Below, in pieces: positions 19,014 to 28,473 of a DNA stretch of 64,000 bases. The DNA is from Hahella chejuensis KCTC 2396 (GTDB lineage: Bacteria > Pseudomonadota > Gammaproteobacteria > Pseudomonadales > Oleiphilaceae): positions 5,850,581 to 5,914,580 of the forward strand of contig NC_007645.1 of assembly GCF_000012985.1 (NCBI RefSeq), given 5' to 3'. Under the pieces are notes generated by a model. The model was given only the letters and a program-made list of their open reading frames with translations. It was not told where the DNA came from and ran no database searches. Every line of letters starts with the position of its first letter. The first letter of the stretch is position 1. A program made the translations under genes and the position numbers.

Positions 19014-19844
19014 ATGCAACCTCTGCACAATAAGACCATTATCATCACCGGCGCCTCTCGCGGCATCGGGCGCGCCATGGCCCTGCGCTTCGCCCGGGAC
19101 GGCGCTAATGTTACCCTGGCGGCCAAATCCGCCGAACCTCATCCCAAACTTCCCGGCACTATCCATAGCGTGGCGCAGGAAGTCGAGCAAGCGGGCGGCA
19201 AGGCGCTGCCCGTGCAGCTTGACGTCCGTGACGAAAACGCGGTGAAGGAGATGGTGGAGCGCACTGCCGCAGCGTTCGGAGGGGTGGACGCCGTCATCAA
19301 TAACGCCGGCGCCATTAAGTTGTCCGGGGTGGAGCATACGCCCATGAAGCGCTTTGACTTGATGCATCAGGTCAATACCCGCGCGGTGATGGCGACCGCC
19401 CAGGCCGCCCTGCCCTGGCTGAAGAAATCCGGACTGGGGCACATTCTCAATCTGTCGCCACCGGTCAATCTCAACCCCAAATGGTTCGCACAGTATTCTC
19501 CCTACACCCTCACCAAATATTCGATGTCCATGCTGACCCTGGGGATGGCGCAGGAATTCCGTCGCTACAACATCGCCGTGAATTCCCTGTGGCCGCAAAC
19601 CCTGATCGCCACCGCCGCCGTTGAATTCGAAGCAGGCGGCAAACAGGCGCTGGATCGCGCGCGCAGCCCGGAGATCATGGCGGACGCCGCCTACGCCATA
19701 CTGTCCGACAAAACACAGCGCCGCAGCGGCGAATGGCTGATTGACGAACAAGTACTGCGTGACGCCGGTGTGACGGACTTTTCCGCCTACACCTACAACC
19801 CCGACGCAGGTCAGGCGTTGATGACGGATTTGTTTGTCGACTAG
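19014..19844 (+). CDS. atuG: SDR oxidoreductase in atuG position (HSDL2-like)
   Basis: A 276-residue short-chain dehydrogenase. ITGASRGIGRAMAL binds the nucleotide and INNAGAI is the second motif. Catalytic residues are in SPPVNLN...SPYTLTKYSMSM, with Tyr-x-x-x-Lys intact (YTLTK), as in the HSDL2 group. It is therefore the likelier classical dehydrogenase of the two SDRs in the operon. Start set at 19014 (MQPLHNK), 8 bases after AAGGA; the upstream part of the open frame overlaps atuF and is not family-like. Databases call the atuG position citronellol/citronellal dehydrogenase. Confidence 0.85.
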   Translation: MQPLHNKTIIITGASRGIGRAMALRFARDGANVTLAAKSAEPHPKLPGTIHSVAQEVEQAGGKALPVQLDVRDENAVKEMVERTAAAFGGVDAVINNAGAIKLSGVEHTPMKRFDLMHQVNTRAVMATAQAALPWLKKSGLGHILNLSPPVNLNPKWFAQYSPYTLTKYSMSMLTLGMAQEFRRYNIAVNSLWPQTLIATAAVEFEAGGKQALDRARSPEIMADAAYAILSDKTQRRSGEWLIDEQVLRDAGVTDFSAYTYNPDAGQALMTDLFVD

Positions 19845-19921
19845 TCGGGATTATTGACTAACATTGAAAAGCAGTACCGGACCCGCCCCTATTAAAGACA
19901 GAAAAACAAGAGGACCGCACC

Positions 19922-21757
19922 ATGCCGCAGGAAGGCCGCATATCCGCCCGAGATCTGGCGCGTCAACTGCCCTTTGTCGCCCAGAAACTGCCTTCCCTGC
20001 TCAAAGGTTATTACTACTACGCCCTGCTCAAGCCGGACAAAGCCCTGGCCATCGGCGACATCATCGAACGCAATGCGAACGCCCATGGCGACTGCGACGC
20101 CGTTCTCTACCGCGACCGGCGCATCAGCTATCAGGCGTTCAACGCCTGGGCCAACCGTTTCGCTCACTATTTTCGCGCCCGCGGCATCGCCCGTGGCGAT
20201 GTCATTGCATTTAACCTGGAGAATCGACCGGAACTGTTGGCGGCATTGGCCGGCGCGCTGAAACTTGGCGCCGCCGGGGCCATGATCAACACCTCCCTGC
20301 GCGGAGACGCCCTGGCTCATTGCCTGCGCCTCACGCGTCCCAAACTCATTGTCGTAGGAGAAGAGCAATTGGAGGCTGTCGCTTCCGCCGCGTCCCAGAT
20401 CGACATCGCCGCAGACCCGCAACACATGCTCTTTCTGGCGGACGCGGATACGCTCAAGGATCACTCTGAAGCGCCGGGGGGATATGTGGATCTGGGCGCC
20501 ATGATCAAAAACTATCCCGACGTGAATCCGGTTATCAGCGATCACCCACTCGCCGGCGACACCGCCGTGTACCTGTTCACCTCCGGCACCACCGGCCTGC
20601 CGAAGGCCGCTCCCAGCAGCCATCGCAAATGGTTCAAGGCTTATGGCGGCTTTGGCCATATGTCGCTGGCGCTGACGGAAAAAGACGTCGTCTACGCCCC
20701 CCTGCCCCTGTATCACGGCACCGGACTGCTGGTGTGCTGGGGCGCGGCGCTGGCGGGCGCGTCCGCTATCGCCATCCGCCGCAAGTTTTCCGCCAGTGAA
20801 TTCTGGAGCGACGTGCGCCTGTATCGGGCCACCTGCTTTGGTTATGTCGGCGAACTGTGCCGCTACCTGCTGGCGCAGCCACCAGGCCCCCAGGATCGTC
20901 ACCACAACCTGAGAAAGATGATCGGCAATGGCCTGCGGCCATCTATCTGGAGTCAATTCAAGGAGCGTTTCGGCATTGAGCAGATCGCGGAGCTGTACGC
21001 CGCCAGCGAAGGCAATGTCGGCTTCAGCAACTTTCTGAATCTGGACAACACCGTCGGATTTTCCACCGCCCCTTACGCGCTGGTGAAGTTTCATGAGGGC
21101 TCGCGGGAACCGGTTCGCAACAACAAGGGCAAACTGCAGAAAGTCAGCAAAGGCGAGCCGGGATTACTGCTGGGTAAAATCACGCCGAGATGGAACTTCG
21201 AAGGCTACACACAGCCGGAAGCGACGGAGAAAGCCATCATCCGCAACGCCTTCCGCAAAGGCGACGCCTGGTTCAACACCGGCGACGTGCTGCGGGAAAT
21301 CGGTTGGCGTCACCTGCAGTTCGTGGACCGTATGGGCGATACCTTTCGCTGGAAAGGGGAAAACGTCTCCACCACGGAAGTGGAAAACGCGCTGGACAAG
21401 CTGGACGACGTGGAAGAAGCCGTGGTCTACGGCGTAGAGATTCCCAACATGAGCGGCAAAGCCGGCATGGCGGCCATTGTGGCGAAGGACAAACAACGCG
21501 GCCCGGATATGCGACAACTGGCGCAGGCCATGCAGGAGGCGTTGCCAGCTTACGCCATACCGGTCTTCATCCGCGTCACGCCCAGCATCGCTAAAACCGG
21601 CACCTTCAAATACCGCAAAGTGGATCTGCAAAAAAACGGCTATCAATTAAATAAGCCGGAGGATCAGGTTTATCTATGGGCGCCCGAAACCAGAGGGTAC
21701 CGTTTATTGACTCAGGAAATGATCGCCGCGCTGGAGTCCGGCGGCTATCGCCTGTAG
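19922..21757 (+). CDS. atuH: Acyl-CoA synthetase, FATP/very-long-chain type
   Basis: A 611-residue AMP-forming ligase. The AMP-binding loop FTSGTTGLPKAA lies near residue 220, YAASEGNVGF is the adenine-contact motif, and DRMGDTFRWKGENVSTTEVE is the FATP/VLACS hallmark. It should convert citronellate or geranate, or a related acid, to its CoA ester, giving the substrate for AtuD; in Pseudomonas the gene at this position is atuH. The 77-bp gap from atuG is the longest inside the operon. AGAGGA lies before the ATG. Last gene of the cluster. Confidence 0.85.
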   Translation: MPQEGRISARDLARQLPFVAQKLPSLLKGYYYYALLKPDKALAIGDIIERNANAHGDCDAVLYRDRRISYQAFNAWANRFAHYFRARGIARGDVIAFNLENRPELLAALAGALKLGAAGAMINTSLRGDALAHCLRLTRPKLIVVGEEQLEAVASAASQIDIAADPQHMLFLADADTLKDHSEAPGGYVDLGAMIKNYPDVNPVISDHPLAGDTAVYLFTSGTTGLPKAAPSSHRKWFKAYGGFGHMSLALTEKDVVYAPLPLYHGTGLLVCWGAALAGASAIAIRRKFSASEFWSDVRLYRATCFGYVGELCRYLLAQPPGPQDRHHNLRKMIGNGLRPSIWSQFKERFGIEQIAELYAASEGNVGFSNFLNLDNTVGFSTAPYALVKFHEGSREPVRNNKGKLQKVSKGEPGLLLGKITPRWNFEGYTQPEATEKAIIRNAFRKGDAWFNTGDVLREIGWRHLQFVDRMGDTFRWKGENVSTTEVENALDKLDDVEEAVVYGVEIPNMSGKAGMAAIVAKDKQRGPDMRQLAQAMQEALPAYAIPVFIRVTPSIAKTGTFKYRKVDLQKNGYQLNKPEDQVYLWAPETRGYRLLTQEMIAALESGGYRL

Positions 21758-21852
21758 CGCCAAGCATAATATTACAGTAGTTCACGTTTACCGCTTTCAA
21801 CAGAGCGCCGCATCGCCTATTTTAGTGGCCTTCCATTGCAGTATCTCCAGGT

Positions 21853-24753
21853 ATGAGCCGGCGTTCGATTATTTTCCAGATGTATCCAACTCCTCGCCTT
21901 GCGCACACGCTGTCAGCCGTCGCCGCTATGGCGTTGTTGTGCTTGATGTCGTTGCACGCGCAAGCCGACGACGTGAACGTCCATGCCGGCGAGTTCCCGC
22001 CGACCATTCCACAGGTGCGCCACTTCGCCGCAGAGATCGGCTCATCTGAACTGGAGCAGGCGCGACAGTCTCTGCGCATAGCGCCGAAGATCTCCGCGTC
22101 GCAGATCAATTTCGGCTTCACCGGCAAAGAACACTGGTTCGCCTTCGGTCTTCTGAACCGCAGCAGCGACAGCCGCGAGCTGTTTCTCAACCTGGGCAAC
22201 CCACTGCTGGATAATATTGAACTGTTCCTGTTCCGGCTGGGAGAAAGCCAACCGGAGTACGCCATCAGCAGCGGCGCTCAGCGTCCATTCCATGAACGCC
22301 CGATCAACCACCCGAATTTCGTCTTCCCCCTGCAGTTGGCGGGAGACACCGGCTACGAAGTGGTGATCAAGGTTGACGCGACCTCCTCCATCCAGGTTCC
22401 CATGAGCCTGTGGGAGCCGTCTCAGTTCACCGCCTACAACCACAAAGAGGCGAGTCTGTCCGGCGCACTGCTGGGAGTCATTGGCATCATGGCCGCTTAT
22501 AATCTGATGCTGTTCCTGTTTCTGCGCGATAAAGGATATCTGTATTTCACAGCGGCTCTGGGCGGCTATGCATTGGCGGAAGCCTCCCTGTGCGGGCTGG
22601 CGTACGCCTATTTCTGGCCGGACAACCCAACCTGGAACGCCAAAAGTCTGGTCTTCTTCATCAACCTCTGCCTCGCGGCGCTGGCGCTGTTCACTCGCAG
22701 CTTTCTGTCCTTGCCGGAACGTTTGCCAGCCATTGCGCGGGGGTTCGCCCACATCGCCGGCTGGTGTCTGCTGTGCGCGCTGCTGGCGTTCTTCGCCTCC
22801 AACACGGCTATGCTCAAACTGTCTCTGTTGAACATCGCCATAACGCCTATGTTTGGTTACCTCACAGGTCTTTATCTGCTGCGCTCCAACTTTCGTCCGG
22901 CGCGTTATTTCACACTGGCCTACACTTTCCTGGTATTCGCATCCATCGTATTTTGCGCCGGGAAAGTCGGTTTGCTGCCGTTGAACAGCCTGACCGGCCA
23001 CGCCACCCAGTTCGGCGTCGTCGGCATGGTGTTAGCGCTCAGTCTGGCTTTGGCGGATCGCTTGAAAGGCGAAAAATCCGCACGTGAGTTCGCACAGTTG
23101 CAGGCCACGGAAAACCTGGAGAAATACCGCGCCATCTATGAAAACTCTCTGGAAGGCATGTTTCGTCTCGACGCCAAAGGCGCCTTGATGGCCTGCAACC
23201 CGGCGTTCGCCCAGCTACTGGGCGCATGCAACGAGAAAGAATTAGTCAGCAACACCCGCGACCTGAGCGGCATGATTCCCCTCCAGGAAGACGCGCGTCG
23301 CTTGTTTTTCCTATCGTTGAAGCAATACGGCCATGTGTTTGGCTTTGAAGCCCGCTGCCAGCGTCTCGACGGCAAGCAATTCTGGGCCACCATTTTCGCC
23401 CGTCAGGTTGTCACGCCCGGCGGCGCAGGCTTTGTGGAAGGCTCTATCGTCGATATCACCGAGAAAAAGGAAAACGAGCAGCAGTTGCACTATCTGGCCC
23501 GTCACGACCCGTTGACCGGCCTGCTCAATCGTACTGAGTTTGAGTACCGTCTCAATAACGCACTGGTGCGCTCCCGTGAGCAAGGGCTGCAACATGCATT
23601 GCTGTTCATGGACCTGGACCAGTTCAAGATTGTCAACGACACATCCGGCCACGCCGCCGGCGACGAACTGCTGCGCCAAATCGCCGTTATGTTCCGCCAG
23701 CATCTGCGGGAGCGTGATTCACTCGCCCGCCTGGGCGGAGATGAGTTCGGCATCCTGCTGGAGCGCTGCGGCATAGAAAAGGCGTCGGAGATCGCCCACC
23801 GGTTGCGCAACGAAGTCAGCGAATTCCGCTTCGCGCTGAAAGAAAAAGTATTCAGCGTCGGCGTCAGCATCGGCATTGTGCCGATTACCGCGGCGACGCC
23901 TTCCATCGAGGAGATATTCAGCCTCGCCGACACCGCCTGTTACGCCGCCAAGGACGCCGGCCGCAACCGCATCATCGTGCATAACGAAAAGACCGGGGAA
24001 ATCATTCGCCGTCAAAGCGAGATGCAGGTGGTCACCGCACTACAGGAAGCCATTAAACAAAATCAGCTGGTGCTCTATAAACAGAACATTGGCGCACTGA
24101 AACCTGAGCTGCGCGGAGAACGTTATGAAATTCTGGTGCGCTTAAAGCAGGGAGCGGACATACTGCCTCCCGGCGCCTTCCTGCCGGCGGCCGAGCGCTA
24201 CAATATCATTCGCTCACTGGACCGTTGGGTCATTGACGCCTACTTTAAGTGGCTGCATGCGCGCCCGGGTCAGTTGGAGCGGCTGAGTCAGGTCAATATC
24301 AACCTTAGCAGCCAGACCATCAATGATTCGGAGTTCGCCGACTTCCTGCTGACCGCGTTCACCAAATACAGTATTCCACTGGATAAAGTCTGTTTTGAAA
24401 TCACGGAAAGCTCCGCCATCTCCAGTCTGGTGGAAACCACCGCCCTGGTGCAGAACATGCGCGCCAAAGGCATCAAGTTCGCTCTGGACGATTTCGGTAG
24501 CGGGTTTTCATCTTACTCGTACCTGAAAAGCCTGCCGGTGAACTCCCTGAAAATCGACGGCAGCTTCGTCCGCGACATTCTCAGCGACCCCGTGGACCTG
24601 GCCATGGTCCGCTCCATCACAGAAGTCGCCCACATTATGGGTCTGAACGTCGTGGCGGAGTTCGTGGAGAATGAAGAAACCGTGGAACGATTGAAGAGTC
24701 TGGACGTGGACTTCGTACAGGGCTACCACATTCACAAGCCTATGCCGCTGTAA
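21853..24753 (+). CDS. 7TM-DISM sensor with PAS, GGDEF and EAL domains
   Basis: A 966-residue membrane signalling protein. Signal peptide or first helix at about 10-38, periplasmic 7TMR-DISMED2-like beta domain (about 45-190, with KEHWFAFGLLNRS), seven-helix 7TMR-DISM region (about 200-395), PAS (about 420-540), GGDEF (about 555-720, intact at 628-632 with inhibitory RERD before it) and EAL (about 735-966). EAL reads EIL (759-761); FEITES, DDFGSGF, KIDGSF, AEFVE and QGY are kept, so phosphodiesterase activity is possible. Likely senses a carbohydrate-like or redox ligand; unknown. It stands alone between atuH and the helicase gene. Confidence 0.92.
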   Translation: MSRRSIIFQMYPTPRLAHTLSAVAAMALLCLMSLHAQADDVNVHAGEFPPTIPQVRHFAAEIGSSELEQARQSLRIAPKISASQINFGFTGKEHWFAFGLLNRSSDSRELFLNLGNPLLDNIELFLFRLGESQPEYAISSGAQRPFHERPINHPNFVFPLQLAGDTGYEVVIKVDATSSIQVPMSLWEPSQFTAYNHKEASLSGALLGVIGIMAAYNLMLFLFLRDKGYLYFTAALGGYALAEASLCGLAYAYFWPDNPTWNAKSLVFFINLCLAALALFTRSFLSLPERLPAIARGFAHIAGWCLLCALLAFFASNTAMLKLSLLNIAITPMFGYLTGLYLLRSNFRPARYFTLAYTFLVFASIVFCAGKVGLLPLNSLTGHATQFGVVGMVLALSLALADRLKGEKSAREFAQLQATENLEKYRAIYENSLEGMFRLDAKGALMACNPAFAQLLGACNEKELVSNTRDLSGMIPLQEDARRLFFLSLKQYGHVFGFEARCQRLDGKQFWATIFARQVVTPGGAGFVEGSIVDITEKKENEQQLHYLARHDPLTGLLNRTEFEYRLNNALVRSREQGLQHALLFMDLDQFKIVNDTSGHAAGDELLRQIAVMFRQHLRERDSLARLGGDEFGILLERCGIEKASEIAHRLRNEVSEFRFALKEKVFSVGVSIGIVPITAATPSIEEIFSLADTACYAAKDAGRNRIIVHNEKTGEIIRRQSEMQVVTALQEAIKQNQLVLYKQNIGALKPELRGERYEILVRLKQGADILPPGAFLPAAERYNIIRSLDRWVIDAYFKWLHARPGQLERLSQVNINLSSQTINDSEFADFLLTAFTKYSIPLDKVCFEITESSAISSLVETTALVQNMRAKGIKFALDDFGSGFSSYSYLKSLPVNSLKIDGSFVRDILSDPVDLAMVRSITEVAHIMGLNVVAEFVENEETVERLKSLDVDFVQGYHIHKPMPL

Positions 24754-24980
24754 ACTTGCAGGCTCACTGCAAACGCAGAACGGGCGCGCGCCTCTCGCGT
24801 CCGTTTAGCTCCCTCTTGATACGCCTTTCCCCGCCACAAGAAAATCTCTTGGACAAACTCAAAGCGAACAGCGCCATTGCTCCATGTCACTGGGAGAAAC
24901 TATTAATATGGCAAGGATAGTTATGAAAAACAGGGGGGAAGAAACGAGGAGGTGCGGAATCAGAAAAAGACCGGTCAACG

Positions 24981-25011
24981 CCAGTGGGGTAGCGAAAAGC
25001 CACCCCACTGG
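24981..25011. other. Perfect 10-bp stem-loop downstream of the DEAD-box helicase gene
   Basis: CCAGTGGGGT, 11-base loop, ACCCCACTGG. It lies 35 bp past the helicase stop on the minus strand. There is no following T run on either strand, so it is not a textbook intrinsic terminator; it may stabilise the 3' end. Confidence 0.5.
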
Positions 25012-25045
25012 TTTGAGCGCCGCCGTTAGATCGGCGGGCTAAGTC

Positions 25046-26827
25046 TTACGAGCGCGGACGTTTGGAAGAAGGACGAGGACCGCCACGACCACTACCGCTG
25101 CGGGGCTTGCGCTCAGGCTTGCCAGCATCCGGCTTCATATTGATCAGCTGCTGACGAATACGTACTTTCTGCAGGTGCTGAAGCACTTCTTTCGGCATGC
25201 CTTCAGGCAACTCAACGGTACTGAAGTTGTCGTAAATGGCGATGTGGCCAATGTACTTGCTTTCAATGTTCGCTTCGTTCGCGATAGCGCCGACGATATC
25301 GCCAGGGCTAACGTCGTGGGAGCGGCCCACTTCGATACGATAGCGTTCTCTCGGTATGCCGTCGTCGCGACGCGAATCACGACCTTCACGGCCTTCACGA
25401 CCACGACGATCACGGTCGCGAGGGTTGCGGCCACGGCCGTCACGATCACGGTCACGACCACGGAAGTCTTTATCCAGCTTCGGCAGATCCTTCAGGATCG
25501 GGAACAACGGCTGTTCTACCTGCAGACGGAACGCCAGCGCGGCGGCGACATCTTCCAGCGCCAATTCATTCTCTTTACAGAAATCCAGCACCACCTTTTT
25601 CATGGAATCCAGATCCTGGCCGTCCAGAGTGCGGTGCAGGTTTTCCTGGAACTGCTGGATGCGCTGCTCGCTGATTTTTTCAGCGGAAGGCGCTTCGTAC
25701 GGAGTCAGCGGTTGCTTGGTGGCGCTTTCAATGGCGCGCAACAGGCGACGCTCTTTCGGCGCAGCGAACAGGATGGCTTTACCTTCACGACCCGCGCGAC
25801 CGGTACGACCGATACGGTGAACGTACGCTTCGGTGTCGTAAGGAATGTCATAGTTCAGAACCAGACCGATGCGCTCTACATCCAGACCACGGGCCGCAAC
25901 GTCAGTCGCGACAACGATGTCCAGACGGCCTTTCTTCAGACGGTCGATGGTCTGTTCACGGATCTTCTGGGTCTGATCGCCATTCAGTGCTTCAGCGGCG
26001 TAGCCACGCGCCTGCAGTTTCTCAGCCAGTTCTGTGGTGGCGGACTTGGTGCGCACGAAAATAATCATGCCTTCGAAGTTTTCAACTTCCAGTACGCGGG
26101 TCAGCGCATCCAGTTTGTGGGAGTTATCAACCATCAGTACGTGCTGGCTGATACGCTCAACGGTGGAAGTCTTGGCGGCGATGCGAACTTCTTTCGCCCC
26201 TTTCAGATATTTTTCCGCCACGCGCTTGATTGCGGGAGGCATCGTCGCGGAGAACAGCGCGTACTGGCATTCGCCGGGCGCGTTGGAGAGGATTTCCTCA
26301 ACATCGTCGATAAAACCCATACGCAGCATTTCGTCGGCCTCATCCAGCACAACCGCGCGGATTTGCGACAAATCCAGGCTCTTGCGCTGCAAATGGTCCA
26401 ACACGCGGCCAGGCGTGCCGACAATAACTTGCACGCCGCGCTTCAGAGAGCGCAATTGTCCGCGCATATCCTGACCGCCGTAGATCGGCAGTACTGTGAA
26501 GTCAGGCAGATAACGGGAATAGCTTTTGAAGGCTTCCGCCACCTGGATCGCCAGTTCCCGGGTGGGAGCCAGCACGATAATTTGTGGAGACTGGATCTTT
26601 GGATCAAGTCTTTCCAACAACGGCAGAGCGAAAGCCGCTGTCTTGCCGGTACCAGTCTGCGCCACCCCTAAAATGCTCTCGCCCTGCAGCAACAGGGGAA
26701 TACTTTGCTCCTGGATCGGTGAGGGTTGCTCGTAACCCACGTCTTTAAGAGCGGACAAAAGAGAATCAGATAAACCAAGAGAAGCGAAATCTTTCGACAG
26801 CGCGGTTGCAGAATCAGTTGAAGACAT
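25046..26827 (-). CDS. deaD: ATP-dependent DEAD-box RNA helicase, CsdA/DeaD type
   Basis: A 593-residue helicase. Motifs in order: Q motif (GLSDSLLSALKDVGYEQPSPIQ), AQTGTGKT, PTRELA, VLDEADEML, SAT, and HRIGRTGRAGREG. The C-terminus carries a DbpA-like RNA-binding domain (YRIEVGRSHDVSPGDIVGAIAN), which follows a low-complexity Arg/Asp/Gly tract (about residues 455-490) likely to bind RNA. A second basic Gly/Arg/Lys tail ends the protein. Role: ribosome assembly and mRNA unwinding, usually cold-induced. A long untranslated leader precedes it and the 48-codon gene lies upstream on the same strand. Confidence 0.94.
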   Translation of the reverse strand: MSSTDSATALSKDFASLGLSDSLLSALKDVGYEQPSPIQEQSIPLLLQGESILGVAQTGTGKTAAFALPLLERLDPKIQSPQIIVLAPTRELAIQVAEAFKSYSRYLPDFTVLPIYGGQDMRGQLRSLKRGVQVIVGTPGRVLDHLQRKSLDLSQIRAVVLDEADEMLRMGFIDDVEEILSNAPGECQYALFSATMPPAIKRVAEKYLKGAKEVRIAAKTSTVERISQHVLMVDNSHKLDALTRVLEVENFEGMIIFVRTKSATTELAEKLQARGYAAEALNGDQTQKIREQTIDRLKKGRLDIVVATDVAARGLDVERIGLVLNYDIPYDTEAYVHRIGRTGRAGREGKAILFAAPKERRLLRAIESATKQPLTPYEAPSAEKISEQRIQQFQENLHRTLDGQDLDSMKKVVLDFCKENELALEDVAAALAFRLQVEQPLFPILKDLPKLDKDFRGRDRDRDGRGRNPRDRDRRGREGREGRDSRRDDGIPRERYRIEVGRSHDVSPGDIVGAIANEANIESKYIGHIAIYDNFSTVELPEGMPKEVLQHLQKVRIRQQLINMKPDAGKPERKPRSGSGRGGPRPSSKRPRS

Positions 26828-27089
26828 TAATTCGGGACCTATCAGGGGGGCTGCTTTGCAGTGAATAAAAAATGGTCGCTAATTGTACAGATCTAGCATG
26901 AGGAATAACAGTAAAATTTTTAATGCCGGAGAAAAGTTACACGCGCTTACAAATGCGTAATCAATAGCTTGAGAGGCGGATGGGGAGTTTTTACTATGAA
27001 GTCGCCGCTAACCTGGGGCGAATCGGGAAATGTCCGGGGAGGCGGCTACTGCAGACGACGCGCCGGCCCCGGAGAGGGAAAGCCATTCG

Positions 27090-27236
27090 TCATACCACCG
27101 GTTCAACGACAACCAGACGCATTTTGCGACCTTCGAAGATGCGGTCCAGGATGTCATGCAAATCGGCGACGCTTTCGCTCTGGATGCGGAAGCGGAATTT
27201 GGCTCCTTTTTGGGTAAACGCATTGACTCTATACAT
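27090..27236 (-). CDS. Small protein, 48 residues, unknown function
   Basis: ATG at 27236, stop TGA at 27090-27092. Shine-Dalgarno GGGAGAAAG lies 7-8 bases upstream. The product starts MYRVNAFTQKGAK and ends FEGRKMRLVVVEPVV: a basic, folded-looking alpha/beta pattern (strand, FRFRIQSES, helix VADLHDILDRIF, strand RLVVVEP) with no signal peptide. Codon use resembles its neighbours. It lies 263 bp upstream of deaD on the same strand and may share its transcript. I do not recognise the family; function unknown. The strong ribosome site and the orderly predicted secondary structure make me think it is a real gene. Confidence 0.7.
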   Translation of the reverse strand: MYRVNAFTQKGAKFRFRIQSESVADLHDILDRIFEGRKMRLVVVEPVV

Positions 27237-27355
27237 TTTTCTTTCTCCCGAGATGGTTTATTTCGTCTACAGGAGTTAGATTAGGAAGTAAAACGACCAT
27301 TGATGTCGCAAAAGAATGTATTCTTTAGTCTTCGCAAAGTTTTTATGGGGAACTG

Positions 27356-28453
27356 ATGAGAACTTTTCTACGCCGCTTATCCATCCTGGCTTATTTGAAA
27401 TCAGCCAGAGCGCCCAAATCCACCGAAGAGATCATAAACCATCTGATTTCCGCGGACTATATGGAAGAGGGCGGCGACCCGAATTCACAGAAGCGCCTGA
27501 TCCAGCGCGATATGAATTTCCTGTACGGCAAAAACGAAATGGAGGACGAAGACGACGAGCCCGGCAACGAGTTCGGCCTGGAAGTGGTAAGGGGCGTTGG
27601 CAAAAGCCTGCTATGGAAACTAGACCCCTACTCCACCCTGCAATACGACTATGAAAAGATGCCTCAGTACATGGCCATCGCCTTCGCCATGGCCAAGAAG
27701 CATCTGTCCAACCTGCTGCCGCGCAATACGATATCGGAGCTGGAGCGCTTTTTCGCCCAGGCGGAGGAGCGTCTGGAGCAGTCGGAGAAATCCTTGTCGC
27801 CGCAGTTGTATAACCGTCTGCGGGATTCCGTGGAGTTCTATCAGCGCGGCCAGCGTCTGCAGCCTGCGGACTTTGATATTGAGCATCTGGACACGATCTA
27901 TCGCGCTATTCTGAAAAACAAACAGGTGCTGTTCACTTATCGCGGCAAAGAGTATCGCGCCCACCCCTTTGGGGTCGCGATCCTGCTGCCGAAAATTTAT
28001 CTGGTGGCGAAAAAAGATGAAGACATCGACACACCAGGGGCCTACCGACACTTCCTGCTGCACAAGATTGAACGCATCACCATGGATCAGCGCAGCTCCC
28101 GCGTGCCCAAGAAATTCCGACTGCGCGACTATCTGGAAGCGGGCAAAATGGACGTGTTCATCGATCCGGAAGACAACTCGGTTTACTCCATGAAGCTGCG
28201 CATCACGCCGGCTAACCCCTACAGCAATCTGATATCAGACCTGAGCGAAAACCCCATCGCCGTGGACCAGAAAATCAAACCCGCCACCGATGAGAGCGGC
28301 TCTTACATTCTCACCGCCAAAGTGCGACGCACTATCCAGCTACGTAACTGGTTGATGAATCTGGGCGCGGAGTGCAATGTAATGGAGCCACAGGAAATTC
28401 GCGACGATCTGATTTCCGCTCTGCGGGATACGCTGAGTAACTACGGAGCCTAA
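27356..28453 (+). CDS. WYL-domain transcriptional regulator
   Basis: A 365-residue regulator. An N-terminal winged-helix region (about 1-60, LRRLSILAYLKSARAPKSTEEII) is followed by a WYL domain about 190-270 (VLFTYRGKEYRAHPFGVAIL), in which the WYL triad reads IYL (KIYLVAKK), and a C-terminal WCX-like region with RRTIQLRNWLMNLGAE. WYL proteins bind nucleic-acid or nucleotide ligands and control DNA-damage, defence or metabolic genes. It heads a tight three-gene run with a lipoprotein and a cyclotransferase-like gene. GGGGAA lies before the ATG. Target genes unknown. Confidence 0.85.
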   Translation: MRTFLRRLSILAYLKSARAPKSTEEIINHLISADYMEEGGDPNSQKRLIQRDMNFLYGKNEMEDEDDEPGNEFGLEVVRGVGKSLLWKLDPYSTLQYDYEKMPQYMAIAFAMAKKHLSNLLPRNTISELERFFAQAEERLEQSEKSLSPQLYNRLRDSVEFYQRGQRLQPADFDIEHLDTIYRAILKNKQVLFTYRGKEYRAHPFGVAILLPKIYLVAKKDEDIDTPGAYRHFLLHKIERITMDQRSSRVPKKFRLRDYLEAGKMDVFIDPEDNSVYSMKLRITPANPYSNLISDLSENPIAVDQKIKPATDESGSYILTAKVRRTIQLRNWLMNLGAECNVMEPQEIRDDLISALRDTLSNYGA

Positions 28454-28473
28454 ACCAACCACAGGAGTCCGCC

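Noticed and set aside
19892-21094. Minus-strand open frame of about 400 codons
   Set aside because: Antisense to the acyl-CoA synthetase gene; no recognisable domain.
25175-26671. Plus-strand open frame of about 498 codons inside the helicase gene
   Set aside because: Antisense to deaD, which has all helicase motifs; the composition is that of a complement of a real gene and there is no ribosome site.
26969-27284. Plus-strand open frames in the deaD upstream region
   Set aside because: They are shadows of the minus-strand 48-codon gene, which has the better ribosome site and protein-like pattern.
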